64,000 bases of DNA, taken from contig JROE01000004.1 of NCBI GenBank assembly GCA_000783305.1, positions 620,001-684,000 on the forward strand. The letters are read 5' to 3'. Positions 26,126-35,501 of this stretch are shown here, piece after piece. The stretch is from Sphingobacteriaceae bacterium DW12. GTDB lineage: Bacteria > Bacteroidota > Bacteroidia > Sphingobacteriales > Sphingobacteriaceae. The position numbers and the translations under genes were made by a program. Numbering within the stretch: position 1 is the first letter of the stretch; every line of letters begins with the position of its first letter. The notes under the pieces are model-generated. The model saw only the letters and a program-made list of their open reading frames with translations, was not told where the DNA came from and did no database searches.

Positions 26126-28537
26126 TTATTGCGCTCGACTCTTTTCGTCGCTACCGGTATCTTTTTTATTGGTATTATTTTTCAAATTTCCAAACTTGTA
26201 TGTGTACGTTAGCCGCACGACTCTCCTATCATTTGTTTGCCGTATTTTTGCATTGAACTCACCGAAGTCCGTCGACAGATTGTGATTGCCCGTGTTAAAA
26301 ACGTCGCTCACAGCCAACTTGATTATACTTCTTTTGTCCTTAAATGTCTTGGTGACCCCCAGATCCAGATTCCAACGAGACTCCATCTTATAAATATTAT
26401 AAGCAAATGGAGACATATAGTTTACACTCGCCTCTGCTGCCCATGCTGAAGAAATACGAAAGGTATTCATCGTATTTCCTTGGAACAACACTGTAGACTC
26501 ATTTAATTTGCTGTTAGCAACCTGTCCGTTGAACTTCATGTATACCCCTGTCAGATTGTTATACATAGACCAGAATTTCGTTACTTGAATAGGCACATTC
26601 AAATTGACATAGGCATCTTGATTTTTTCCTAAGTTTTCACGGATTACCCAAGTGGTATCTCCCGACTGCCCCATACTTTCGACAATCGCATCCCGCTTAT
26701 CATTGAATCCAATGGACAGGTTGTACTTCTGTAAAAAGGTATAGTTCAGCTTATACTCATCCGCATATTGTGGATTTAGATAAGGATTTCCTTTTTCGGC
26801 CGTATATTTATCAATAAAATAGTTGAATGGATTCAGATAACGATAGTTGGGTCTATTTATTCTTCTAGCATAGCCCACCGACAGAATATGATTTTCATGC
26901 GCATTATAGGTCAACGTGGTGGAAGGAAACAGATCTAAATAATCTCGTTTGATTCGATTTTGCTGCGTTATAGAGTTCCCATCAGACACCGTATACTCCG
27001 CTCTCAACCCTGCCTTTAAGCCCCATTTCCCAAATTCACCAGTATAGTCGATGTATCCTGCAGAAATTTGCTCCTCATAGATGAAATGATTGGTACGTCC
27101 CTCGTCAATCTCCCAAGCATCATTTACACGCTCCTCGAATAGAAAATTATTATCTGAGGTCACATTGGAGTATTTAGCACCTACCTCAATGGTATGATTT
27201 TTTGAAAGAGGGTGTGTATAGTCCACTTTGGCTACATAAATATCAATCTCAATGGGCATACCACTTCTTAGAATCTCCGAACCAACTTGCCCGCCGTCGG
27301 AGCGGTACGTCCGATTATCATAATCAGCCCCTTTACTATTCCTAAATTTACTCCAATCAAGGTCAAGTATAAGTTTACGTCCATTGGAATCTATCTTGAA
27401 TTCATTATTAAAGTTGACCGAATAATTGTTGAATCGCTCATCGTGATCACTCCAAGATCGTATAATGGAATCTACGGGCATATTGACTATACCTACTTGA
27501 GTGCTACTCTCATTATCATTCCATTCTGTGTTGTTCCGACCGTTAAATTGCAAGACCATTGTGTTTCGAGAGGACGTTTTTTGTTCTATTCCAAACTTAT
27601 ATGCATGCGTTTTGTCACGCGCCAGCATTCCGCTTTGTTGAACAAAATTCTTTCGGACATCTCCATTAGCGATAATCCTTTCTATATCCAATTCATTTAC
27701 ATACTGCCCATCATCATAAGAATATGAGGTAAAGAGATTGGTATTGTCCTTTTTATAATTTAAGGACAGTGACGAGTTGCCCCTAAACCTCCGACCTTGC
27801 GCAGCTGACACATTGAATGTACCGTTGAATCCTTCAATTTTATTTCGTTTCAAGACGATATTGATTCTACCTGTCCCTCCTTCGGCATCGTCCTTCCCCG
27901 AAGTCGCCGTGATGACCTCTACAGACTTCACCTGATTGCCATCCGTACTCTTCAATAGAGTTGCTAGCTGATCGCCAGTCATATAGGTTTGACGACCATC
28001 TATTGTGACGTTTATGCCACTTTGTCCCATCAACAAAATGTTGTCATTTTGATCCACGGTGACCCCTGGGGCCCTTTTGATAATATCAAGGGCATTGTTT
28101 CCGGCAGCCAGCGGAGAGTCTTCGACATTCAGCACTAGCTTGCCCTGCTTATTTTCAATCAGTGGTCTTTTACCCTCTACTTGCACTTCCGAAAGGGCTG
28201 TGGAGGCCTTTTGAAGAATGATATCTTGTAGCTGCCCCTGCACTGGCTGTCCCTCCGCTAGGGCGACACGAATCTTCTCAAAACCAACACTGGTCGCCTC
28301 GATAACATATTTCCCTTGCGGTACTTCCTTGAATTGATATAGCCCTTTATTGGTCGATACAGCAGATTTCAATAACACAAGCTTATCTGCCGAGTACAAA
28401 TACAGTGTAACCCCTTCTAGTGGTTGCTTTTGATCGTCCAGCACCTTCCCCATAAGAACCTGTTGTTGGGCCCAAAGACTCGTTCCTGTAAGGATGAATA
28501 CAGCAATTAATAATAATATAGGTAGTATTTTTTTCAT
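26126..28537 (-). CDS. Outer-membrane beta-barrel receptor (TonB-plug type)
   Basis: About 803 residues from ATG 28537, which begins a normal signal peptide (MKKILPILLLIAVFILTG; cleavage near LWAQQQ); the frame extends 8 codons further without support. A carboxypeptidase-regulatory-like domain (VLMGKVLDDQKQPLEGVTLYLY) is followed by plug motifs (NALDIIKRAPGVTVDQND, VTIDGRQTYMTGDQLATLL, GGTGRINIVLKRN) and an OMP_b-brl_3 barrel with RRINRPNYRYLNPFNYF. It resembles the product at 21227-23617 and ends in a charged tail. Ligand unknown. Confidence 0.88.
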   Translation of the reverse strand: MKKILPILLLIAVFILTGTSLWAQQQVLMGKVLDDQKQPLEGVTLYLYSADKLVLLKSAVSTNKGLYQFKEVPQGKYVIEATSVGFEKIRVALAEGQPVQGQLQDIILQKASTALSEVQVEGKRPLIENKQGKLVLNVEDSPLAAGNNALDIIKRAPGVTVDQNDNILLMGQSGINVTIDGRQTYMTGDQLATLLKSTDGNQVKSVEVITATSGKDDAEGGTGRINIVLKRNKIEGFNGTFNVSAAQGRRFRGNSSLSLNYKKDNTNLFTSYSYDDGQYVNELDIERIIANGDVRKNFVQQSGMLARDKTHAYKFGIEQKTSSRNTMVLQFNGRNNTEWNDNESSTQVGIVNMPVDSIIRSWSDHDERFNNYSVNFNNEFKIDSNGRKLILDLDWSKFRNSKGADYDNRTYRSDGGQVGSEILRSGMPIEIDIYVAKVDYTHPLSKNHTIEVGAKYSNVTSDNNFLFEERVNDAWEIDEGRTNHFIYEEQISAGYIDYTGEFGKWGLKAGLRAEYTVSDGNSITQQNRIKRDYLDLFPSTTLTYNAHENHILSVGYARRINRPNYRYLNPFNYFIDKYTAEKGNPYLNPQYADEYKLNYTFLQKYNLSIGFNDKRDAIVESMGQSGDTTWVIRENLGKNQDAYVNLNVPIQVTKFWSMYNNLTGVYMKFNGQVANSKLNESTVLFQGNTMNTFRISSAWAAEASVNYMSPFAYNIYKMESRWNLDLGVTKTFKDKRSIIKLAVSDVFNTGNHNLSTDFGEFNAKIRQTNDRRVVRLTYTYKFGNLKNNTNKKDTGSDEKSRAQ

Positions 28538-28665
28538 GTCCTTTTTGCATAGCGCAGCCAATACGCTATTTTTTCAAATGAGCTGTTCAAAAGGCTATCC
28601 GTCCTTTATCGGGTGGATAACCCTCTTAAATATCTCTTGCTTTAGATTTAAATATAGTGGGCTCG

Positions 28666-30411
28666 TTACTTGTTTTTGCTCTCTTTTGTATTGATGCGGA
28701 CTCCATTTGCACTAATATCCACTATTGTGTCCTTAGAATTGTTGGTCGTGATTCGTGTCCCATCTTTAGAAATGATGACGATTGTATCATCCTCCTTACC
28801 ATGCTGCGACACCGTATCCGTAGGAGAAGTCTCTTCAGTGGTCTCTGGTATTTCTTCCTTTGGTTCGATTGCACATTTCAAGCCAAGCTCGGTCATATTC
28901 CAAGCGGTCTCCCTAACTTCATGGTCATAGCGTACACGACAGTCATGGTAGGATACGTCGCGGAGCTTGCGTTCAAGCGAACCATCGATCACTACTTTGG
29001 ACCCAACTGGCAAATAGAGTGTCACAGCAACTTCCTGATCCCTGAACAATTCCCTTTCCGGCAATTGGAAATGGCTGTCGAAGCGGATATCAGTACTATC
29101 CTGTGTCACTTGATATCCAATTTGAGAAGCCCTATTTGTCGCTACTCGGTAGTCTAGCCCTTTAGCCGAATACTCATATTTGATATACGGAGCTTTTAGG
29201 GAATCTATCTTCTCTATTCGAATCTGAACATTATTCTTTAGATAATCGCTCAGGTCCCTATTGTCGATTTTGATTGTACGCTTGGTGTTGTTACCATCCA
29301 ATTTGATTACGCGCACATCTCTTTCAGACAAATGGTATACAACCTGTTTTTGCAAAGGCTTCTCCTCCACGATTTTACTTTCATTTTTAAAATCCCTTGC
29401 AGTATTTACACCATAAGAAAACGTCGCTCCAGCCGCTACCAACCAAACAATGAATAGCGATATAGAGACATATTTATTCATAGGAGCCTTGTTAAATAAT
29501 GCTCTGATGATACTATGGAAGATAGCTATCATCGGGATGGCCACTAGCACTGCTGCTGCCAATAGGGCGATGTAAGCATGGTTAGGATCCATAAAATTCA
29601 TCGGATACATCACGCCATCATCACTGAATCCCGATATACCGAAAGCAAAGAATACGACGGCAATGAGCAATGCTAATAATGTCAGTCCTATTGAAAAGGC
29701 AATGATCAAGCCGATTACCTTGACAAAAACAGTCAAAATCTTGACGATAATTTCTCCGGCCGAACGAACCCCTTGACTAATTGAATCGCCGGCCCCCGAA
29801 AAATTTTCACGAAAACCACTCATTTCTTCTTCAAAATTCTTCTTAAAATTGTGAAGGTTGGGTGCCTTACCTCTCATCTCCATCTTATCTGCACGAGTAA
29901 TGGCCTTCGGCATAATAATCCAAAGAATGATATATACTAAAATACCGGACCCACCCACGAGTACAAAAAGGACAAAGAGTACCCGCACCCATTTTGCCTC
30001 AATGCCTAGATAATGTCCCAATCCGCTACATACACCTCCAATGATGGTATCATCCGGGTCACGCATCAATTTCTTTCCGAAGGTATATGGATCTTCCTTG
30101 AAATTTGCCCCCTCAGCTGCTCCACCAAAATTTTCCTCTCCTTCTGCGGCGTCAAAATCACTTACCCTTCCCATTTGCGCGATCACCGCCTCCACATCTT
30201 CAGCATTGATGACTTCTTTCCGCCCAGCCTGAAGACGCTCACTAAACATTTCGGCAATCCTATTTTCGATATCTTCCAGGATTTCTTTGCTATCTTCCGA
30301 ATTACCAAAATGTCGCTTGATATCGATCATATACGTCCTTAGCGCATCATAGGCATCCTCTTCGATGTGGAAGACGATCCCGTTAATATTGATGATTATT
30401 GTCTTATTCAT
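28666..30411 (-). CDS. PspC-domain membrane protein
   Basis: 581 residues. An N-terminal cytoplasmic domain (NGIVFHIEEDAYDALRTYM, KEILEDIENRIAEMF) is shared by Bacteroidota PspC proteins. A PspC domain follows at about 110-170 (LMRDPDDTIIGGVCSGLGHY, then VLFVLVGGSGILVYIILWI). Further membrane helices lie at about 220-360 and a C-terminal beta-rich LiaF/toast-rack-like region at about 380-500. It probably senses or buffers envelope stress. The start is 18 bases after the PadR gene; together they form the common PadR-PspC operon. Confidence 0.9.
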   Translation of the reverse strand: MNKTIIININGIVFHIEEDAYDALRTYMIDIKRHFGNSEDSKEILEDIENRIAEMFSERLQAGRKEVINAEDVEAVIAQMGRVSDFDAAEGEENFGGAAEGANFKEDPYTFGKKLMRDPDDTIIGGVCSGLGHYLGIEAKWVRVLFVLFVLVGGSGILVYIILWIIMPKAITRADKMEMRGKAPNLHNFKKNFEEEMSGFRENFSGAGDSISQGVRSAGEIIVKILTVFVKVIGLIIAFSIGLTLLALLIAVVFFAFGISGFSDDGVMYPMNFMDPNHAYIALLAAAVLVAIPMIAIFHSIIRALFNKAPMNKYVSISLFIVWLVAAGATFSYGVNTARDFKNESKIVEEKPLQKQVVYHLSERDVRVIKLDGNNTKRTIKIDNRDLSDYLKNNVQIRIEKIDSLKAPYIKYEYSAKGLDYRVATNRASQIGYQVTQDSTDIRFDSHFQLPERELFRDQEVAVTLYLPVGSKVVIDGSLERKLRDVSYHDCRVRYDHEVRETAWNMTELGLKCAIEPKEEIPETTEETSPTDTVSQHGKEDDTIVIISKDGTRITTNNSKDTIVDISANGVRINTKESKNK

Positions 30412-30429
30412 GATATGTTTCTATAATTG

Positions 30430-30771
30430 TTAGTCGTTATTTGTTCGTCCCTCGATCGATATCTCGACCGCAAAAACCAGTTCTTTCCAGGTCACATCCA
30501 GTCTACGTAATACCTCTAGCCCTTCTGCAGTAATCTCATAATATTTACGGGGCGGTCCTGATGTAGATTCTTTCCAAATGTAACTCAGCAAACCATTATT
30601 CTTGAGTCGAGTCAATAAAGGGTATAAAGTACCCTCTACAACGAGCAACTGCGCCTTTTTTAGTTCGCTGATAATATCAGAGGCGTATATCTCCCCTCGG
30701 GAAATAATAGAGAGGATGCAGTATTCCAGAATCCCCTTCCTCATTTGAACTTGTGTATTTTCAGCTATCAT
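30430..30771 (-). CDS. PadR-family transcriptional regulator
   Basis: 113 residues with the PadR winged helix: MRKGILEYCILSIISRGEIYASDI, then VEGTLYPLLTRLKNNGLL and SGPPRKYYEITAEG. It lacks a long C-terminal domain, so it is the short PadR-s2 class. It precedes the PspC gene in one operon, and is expected to repress it (inference from the common arrangement). Its promoter almost abuts the ATG. Confidence 0.94.
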   Translation of the reverse strand: MIAENTQVQMRKGILEYCILSIISRGEIYASDIISELKKAQLLVVEGTLYPLLTRLKNNGLLSYIWKESTSGPPRKYYEITAEGLEVLRRLDVTWKELVFAVEISIEGRTNND

Positions 30772-30778
30772 AACAATA

Positions 30779-30810
30779 CAAAGATATATGCTTTATCCTG
30801 TACTTTGCAA
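30779..30810 (-). promoter_or_regulatory. Promoter of the PadR-PspC operon
   Basis: Minus-strand TTG (30810-30808) and TATCTTTG (30786-30779) are spaced by 21 bases, the Bacteroidota pattern. The ATG is 7 bases past the -7 box, implying a near-leaderless mRNA. Confidence 0.7.
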
Positions 30811-30985
30811 TACATAGTACTATATTTAAATAAACATTTTGTTCAACACGCTGATAATCAGTAAAATAATTTTTACAAAATATTTATGACCGTAAGATTA
30901 GTCTCACAAAAACAGCATTTTCCAATTCTTTTTGTACTTTTAAAGAGAACGAAGGCTTTTTCCCTTCTTGAAATAGAAAATATAC

Positions 30986-31366
30986 ATGAGGTTTATCATA
31001 AACTACGCATGGGCCATCTTATGGGCCGTGATTGTTATCATTTTAATTAGCATGCCTGCGGATGATCTAGGCCATGTCAGGACCTTCGAAGGCTTTGACA
31101 AATTAGCTCATACAGGTTTTTTCTTTGTGTTCACGGTGTTATCTTACTTTGGCTCGCTTCTGCAATCAAAGAGAAGGGCTACAAAATTCAAAACGAGTGT
31201 GATAATCATTCTTTCAGGAATTACATTTGCCTTTCTCACCGAAGGCATACAACGCTATCTCACAACGACAAGAAGCGCAGATTGGTGGGATATTTTTGCT
31301 GATATGGTGGGTATCGGCATGGGTGTATTTGCCTATCTATTACTTTATCACAAGCGAGGGATCTAA
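30986..31366 (+). CDS. VanZ-family membrane protein
   Basis: 126 residues with four predicted membrane helices and the VanZ pattern: WAILWAVIVIILISMP, then FDKLAHTGFFFVFTVLSYFG, ITFAFLTEGIQRYL and ADWWDIFADMVGIGMGVFAYLL. The conserved lysine-histidine pair (DKLAH) and the Asp/Glu residues are present. VanZ proteins are small envelope proteins; in enterococci VanZ raises teicoplanin tolerance, while the role in Bacteroidota is unknown. A tiny lipoprotein gene follows after 13 bases. Confidence 0.9.
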   Translation: MRFIINYAWAILWAVIVIILISMPADDLGHVRTFEGFDKLAHTGFFFVFTVLSYFGSLLQSKRRATKFKTSVIIILSGITFAFLTEGIQRYLTTTRSADWWDIFADMVGIGMGVFAYLLLYHKRGI

Positions 31367-31379
31367 ATTTTAAAAGATA

Positions 31380-31502
31380 ATGAAGAGAAAAACAGGTATA
31401 ACATTGCTAATCGCGCTCCTCATCACATTGGGCTTAAGCTCATGCTCTATTTTCAAGAAGGGATGTGACTGTCCATCGGTACATTCAGGAAAAAGAAAGT
31501 AG
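31380..31502 (+). CDS. Tiny lipoprotein with CDCP motif, 40 aa
   Basis: Starts at ATG 31380 and ends at TAG 31500-31502, immediately before the comF stop on the other strand. The product has a basic N-terminus, a hydrophobic segment (TLLIALLITLGL), a lipobox LSSC (C22) and a short tail SIFKKGCDCPSVHSGKRK, with two cysteines in GCDCP. It is well formed as a lipoprotein signal despite the short mature part of about 19 residues. It follows VanZ in the same direction, so co-expression is likely. Function unknown; the cysteine pair could bind metal. Confidence 0.75.
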   Translation: MKRKTGITLLIALLITLGLSSCSIFKKGCDCPSVHSGKRK

Positions 31503-32198
31503 TTAATTTCTTCTTGCCAAAGTCACGACCGAAATCTTTAGCGATGGTATTTTAGACAAGGTATTCGCGGCTGAAGCCAGCGTAGCACCAGTAGTCAATA
31601 CATCATCCACTAATAGTATGTGCGTATTTTCTAGAGCACCCTCATTATGTACTTGAAAAATTCCCTCCACATTGTCGTATCGATCGGTCCGCGACTTGGT
31701 CGTCTGGCTTTCCGTCGCCATGTGACGTATTAGTATATCTGAAAGCATCGGGACCTGTAGACTGGAGGATAGCCCTTGAGCAAAATAAGCCGCTTGATTG
31801 TACCCGCGTTGACGTAATCTTGATTTGTGCAAAGGAATAGGTATAATATAATCCAAATTCCTATAAGTGGCCTCCTCCCTTAATGTTGCACCATATTGCT
31901 GCCCCAAGTAGGTCGCTAATTCCGGATGATGATTGTACTTGATTTGATAGATAATTTGCTCCACCCTAGACGACTTACGGAGAAATAACATAGCAGTGGC
32001 ATGTTGAAAATCACATTTTCCCCGCAATTGCCTCACACAATCATTGTCCTCGTCCAGATGAAAATTGGTGTAAGGTAGGTGATACCTGCAGGCGGTGCAC
32101 AGCATCGTTTCTTGGTGTACCAATACGTCACCACATCCGTGGCAACATCTCGGAAAAAATAACGCTACAAAATCTTGGACGTAAGATTTCAGCCTCAT
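31503..32198 (-). CDS. comF: ComF-family phosphoribosyltransferase-like protein
   Basis: 231 residues from ATG 32198; the open frame runs further upstream but there overlaps rlmN, and the extra part lacks family similarity. A zinc ribbon lies near the start (FFPRCCHGCGDV, then LCTACRYHLPY). The C-terminal PRPP-binding loop is ILLVDDVLTTGATLASAA. Other conserved parts are MLFLRKSSRVEQIIYQIKY and YIIPIPLHKSRLRQRGYNQA. ComF is needed for DNA uptake in competent bacteria, but homologues are widespread. It is about 50 bases downstream of rlmN. Confidence 0.9.
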   Translation of the reverse strand: MRLKSYVQDFVALFFPRCCHGCGDVLVHQETMLCTACRYHLPYTNFHLDEDNDCVRQLRGKCDFQHATAMLFLRKSSRVEQIIYQIKYNHHPELATYLGQQYGATLREEATYRNLDYIIPIPLHKSRLRQRGYNQAAYFAQGLSSSLQVPMLSDILIRHMATESQTTKSRTDRYDNVEGIFQVHNEGALENTHILLVDDVLTTGATLASAANTLSKIPSLKISVVTLARRN

Positions 32199-32247
32199 AT
32201 ATTGGTTAATTGGTGTTCCTAAATCTAACCAAAAAAAATCAAAAAGA

Positions 32248-33306
32248 CTAAATGGCTTCCTTCTCTTTAATAGCCAACTGGCCACATGCTGCATCAATAT
32301 CTTTACCCCGGCTTCGACGCACATTAGTGATGACACCTTGGCTACGTAGATAATCCGCAAAGACGTCTATTTTGTCTGCATCAGCATTGGTAAAGTCAGC
32401 TAGAGAAATAGGATTATATTCGATAAGGTTCACTTTGCTAGGAACATGCTTACAGAATCGAGCTAGCTCCTTCGCATCTTCCAATTCATCATTAAAATTG
32501 TGAAATACGATATATTCAAACGTAATGGGGCTCTTCGTTTTTGCATAAAAATACTTCAACGACTCCGCCAATGCCTTTAGCGTATTTTGCTCATTGATGG
32601 GCATGATTTCATTCCGCTTCTCGTCGTTGGCAGCATGCAGGGACAATGCAAGGTTAAATCGAACCTGATCATCCCCCAACTTCTTTATCATCTTGGCGAT
32701 TCCAGCCGTTGATACTGTAATTCGCTTTGCGGCCATGTTTAGACCATCTGGAGCCGTAATCCGTTCAATGGACTTGAGGGTATTCGCATAGTTAAGCAAG
32801 GGCTCGCCCATGCCCATATAGACGATATTTGTCAAGGGCTGTCCGTAGTTCTTTTCAGCTTGTTTGGCAATCAGCACTACTTGATCATATATCTCATCGG
32901 CATTCAGGTTGCGCTTGCGGTCCATATATCCCGTAGCACAAAACTTACAAGTCAAGCTACAACCCACCTGCGAACTGACACAAGCCGTCATCCGATCGGA
33001 CGTAGGGATTAGCACGCCTTCAATGATATTGTTATCGTATAGGAAAAATGAGCTCTTGATTGTCTTGTCAGCACTTATTTGTGATGATTTGATTGTCACT
33101 GCGTTAATCGAAAAATTATGCTTTAATGTGTCTCTTAACGATTTGCTCAAGTTACTCATTTTATCAAAATCAGTGCACGATTTCTGCCAAAGCCATTCAT
33201 AAATCTGCTTCGCACGAAAACCCTGCTCGCCCATTTCTACCAACTTATCTTTCAACTGCTCGAGCGTTAAACTTCTGATGTCTATGCTATTACTTTTTAT
33301 TCCCAC
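32248..33306 (-). CDS. rlmN: 23S rRNA (adenine-2503-C2)-methyltransferase
   Basis: 352 residues. RlmN is a radical-SAM enzyme that methylates A2503 in 23S rRNA and A37 in some tRNAs. The cluster motif C116-x3-C120-x2-C123 (GCSLTCKFCATG) is present, as are NIVYMGMGEPLLNY and RFNLALSLHAAND. The second catalytic cysteine lies in the C-terminal RGKDIDAACGQLA. An N-terminal helical RNA-binding domain (GEQGFRAKQIYEWLWQK) completes the family plan. Confidence 0.97.
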   Translation of the reverse strand: MGIKSNSIDIRSLTLEQLKDKLVEMGEQGFRAKQIYEWLWQKSCTDFDKMSNLSKSLRDTLKHNFSINAVTIKSSQISADKTIKSSFFLYDNNIIEGVLIPTSDRMTACVSSQVGCSLTCKFCATGYMDRKRNLNADEIYDQVVLIAKQAEKNYGQPLTNIVYMGMGEPLLNYANTLKSIERITAPDGLNMAAKRITVSTAGIAKMIKKLGDDQVRFNLALSLHAANDEKRNEIMPINEQNTLKALAESLKYFYAKTKSPITFEYIVFHNFNDELEDAKELARFCKHVPSKVNLIEYNPISLADFTNADADKIDVFADYLRSQGVITNVRRSRGKDIDAACGQLAIKEKEAI

Positions 33307-33406
33307 GGTGCAAAGTTACATTTTATTTCGCAAAAGCCGTGGCTAATAATGCCATCTCAATATCAAATCCTTCAGTAGAAATCTACGTCAACTGTCCGCC
33401 CGTCTC

Positions 33407-34258
33407 TTAGACACGCTTTCTATCTCTATACTTTTTAACAGCAAGCACGCCTAATCCGGCAAGCAACAAGAATGGCCATATCCGAATCAAGATGATAAAA
33501 AATGTTTCCAAAGCTGCCCATCCAAATCGCAATGCGTCTACGAATTTGGTGCCGAAACTATCCGTTCCTATCGAAATTTTAGATTGCTCCTGATAGAGAT
33601 ATACGGTCAATGTACTATAGTCGACTTGGTTGCTTAGGGCTTTTAATGACGCTTGGGTCGCGTCAATTTCTTCTTGTATCACTCGGATCTGTTCCTCAAT
33701 CTCCAGCACTTCCTTTACGCTCCGTGCCTTCGCCAGCAACTCCGTATATCGTTGCAGATACGCTCTTTTACTTTTGATCCTAGAATCCAAATCATAATAT
33801 TGAGCCGTCAAGTCCTGGGACTGAATACTCTTGCTGGTAATCTTGTCCTTACCCTTATCCAGCTCAGCAATAAAGAAATCATACTTTGGGGAAGGTATAC
33901 GAATGATTAAGTTGTAAGAGGATATGGTATTGCCCTTAGATAGACTCTCTTGTTCATAATGTCCCTCAAATTTACGAACCAATGCATCAAGCGACTGCTT
34001 ACTACTCCCCACATTGGCTGTTTCGATAGACATAGACCCTGTCTTAACGATTTTCTTCTGCTGGGTCGTTTCTAGCGCACCTGGAGTAGACATTTTTTGA
34101 TCCGCATCACCACTCAGCTGTAGAGACTCATCTAGTGCTACTTCTGCAACAGCAGGTTCAGCAACCGCCATATCGGCAGACATTTCAGCACTTTTATTGC
34201 ATGAAAATAGGATCAGTGATACCGATCCTATTAGTGTAATGTATGATAGCTTTTGCAT
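33407..34258 (-). CDS. DUF4349-domain lipoprotein
   Basis: 283 residues. Signal peptide with lipobox LILFSCNKS (C20). The DUF4349 domain contains KIVKTGSMSIETANV, SYNLIIRIPSPKYD and a central coiled coil (residues about 165-205: KEVLEIEEQIRVIQEEI), then VDYSTLTVYLYQE. A C-terminal membrane helix (FFIILIRIWPFLLLAGLGVLAV) precedes a basic tail. The protein is therefore anchored at both ends. Function of the family is unknown; it is single-gene here. Confidence 0.88.
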   Translation of the reverse strand: MQKLSYITLIGSVSLILFSCNKSAEMSADMAVAEPAVAEVALDESLQLSGDADQKMSTPGALETTQQKKIVKTGSMSIETANVGSSKQSLDALVRKFEGHYEQESLSKGNTISSYNLIIRIPSPKYDFFIAELDKGKDKITSKSIQSQDLTAQYYDLDSRIKSKRAYLQRYTELLAKARSVKEVLEIEEQIRVIQEEIDATQASLKALSNQVDYSTLTVYLYQEQSKISIGTDSFGTKFVDALRFGWAALETFFIILIRIWPFLLLAGLGVLAVKKYRDRKRV

Positions 34259-34374
34259 TGGAATATTATTTTTATTTTAACGAACTCCTGTCTACTAGGC
34301 AGGCCCATTTCTTGTGATTTTACAACATGATGCAAAATCTAGCCATATTCCATAACAATCACCCATTAATAATC

Positions 34375-35415
34375 CTATTTCTTCACATCAAGGGCCTTTC
34401 TCACCGCAGGAGCAATCTTGGTTCCAAAAATTTCTATTGACTTCATCATTGCTGCGTGATCGGGACTCCCCACATCCATATGCGAAGAGAATCGAGTCAA
34501 GCCAAACATTTCTTGCGTTGCCAAGATCTTTTCAATAGCCTCGTTGGCATCACTGATGATAAGATGACCATGTCTGGAACGGCCAAAGTCATACTGTGAC
34601 CGTTGGTAAGGGGGCCAATTACGGCTCTTGCCAATACGGTTCATTTGTGCTGAATAGATCGGATAATAATAATCCGCGACCTGCTTAGATTCGTCCCCAA
34701 AAAACGAGTGCATATGAAGCCCCACCTGAAATTTGTCCATATCATGACCATTGTCCTGATAAGCCTGCTGATATAATTCAAACAAAGGTTTGAATTGTTC
34801 GGGAGCCCCACCAATAATAGCAAACATGACAGGAAGTCCCAATTTTCCAGCTCGTATCACGGATGACGTAGTGCCTCCTACAGCCACCCAAATCGGCAAT
34901 CGATCATGAACAGGACGAGGGTATATTTCTTGATTAATCAATGAGGGTCTGAATTTACCTGTCCAGTTTACCGTAGGTTGATTGTTGATGCTTAATAATA
35001 ATTCCAGCTTTTCTTCAAAAAGCTCGCTGTAGTCATCCAATTTGAATCCAAATAATGGAAAAGACTCGATAAATGACCCCCTCCCGGCCATAATTTCAGC
35101 ACGTCCATTGGAAATCAGATCTATAGTCGAAAAATCCTGGAACAACTTCACCGGATCTGCCGAACTCAATACGGACACCGCACTCCCTAATTTAATTCGC
35201 TTGGTCACAGCTGCTGCTGCTGCAAGCACAATCTCTGGAGACGCCACAGCATAGTCCGAGCGATGGTGTTCGCCCATCCCAAAAAAATCAAGACCAACCT
35301 CATCCATCAACTTCACTTCCTCAATAATCTGGTGCATACGCTCTTGTGGAGCCTGTACTTTACCTGTAATCGGATCGACCTGAAGATCGCCAAACATTCC
35401 TATTCCTAGTTCCAT
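34375..35415 (-). CDS. Luciferase-like (LLM class) flavin-dependent oxidoreductase
   Basis: 346 residues from ATG 35415 (MELGIGMFGDL); a second ATG 15 bases upstream is possible, but this one aligns with the usual family start. LLM motifs are MDEVGLDFFGMGEHHRSDYA, IKLGSAVSVLSSADPVKLFQDFSTID and GRAEIMAGRGSFIESFPLFG. These TIM-barrel enzymes use reduced FMN/F420 to oxidise diverse substrates; this subgroup is not characterised well enough to name one. Single gene. Confidence 0.9.
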   Translation of the reverse strand: MELGIGMFGDLQVDPITGKVQAPQERMHQIIEEVKLMDEVGLDFFGMGEHHRSDYAVASPEIVLAAAAAVTKRIKLGSAVSVLSSADPVKLFQDFSTIDLISNGRAEIMAGRGSFIESFPLFGFKLDDYSELFEEKLELLLSINNQPTVNWTGKFRPSLINQEIYPRPVHDRLPIWVAVGGTTSSVIRAGKLGLPVMFAIIGGAPEQFKPLFELYQQAYQDNGHDMDKFQVGLHMHSFFGDESKQVADYYYPIYSAQMNRIGKSRNWPPYQRSQYDFGRSRHGHLIISDANEAIEKILATQEMFGLTRFSSHMDVGSPDHAAMMKSIEIFGTKIAPAVRKALDVKK

Positions 35416-35501
35416 ATTATTTCCTTTCATTTACATACAAAAGTACCCAAGAATCGTTACCCAAAAATTGATGTAGGATAAGAAATCAACCTATCGATAA
35501 T

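Noticed and set aside
32199..32360. N-terminal extension of ComF
   Set aside because: Overlaps the end of rlmN and has no family similarity; ATG 32198 starts the recognised MRLKSYVQDF region.
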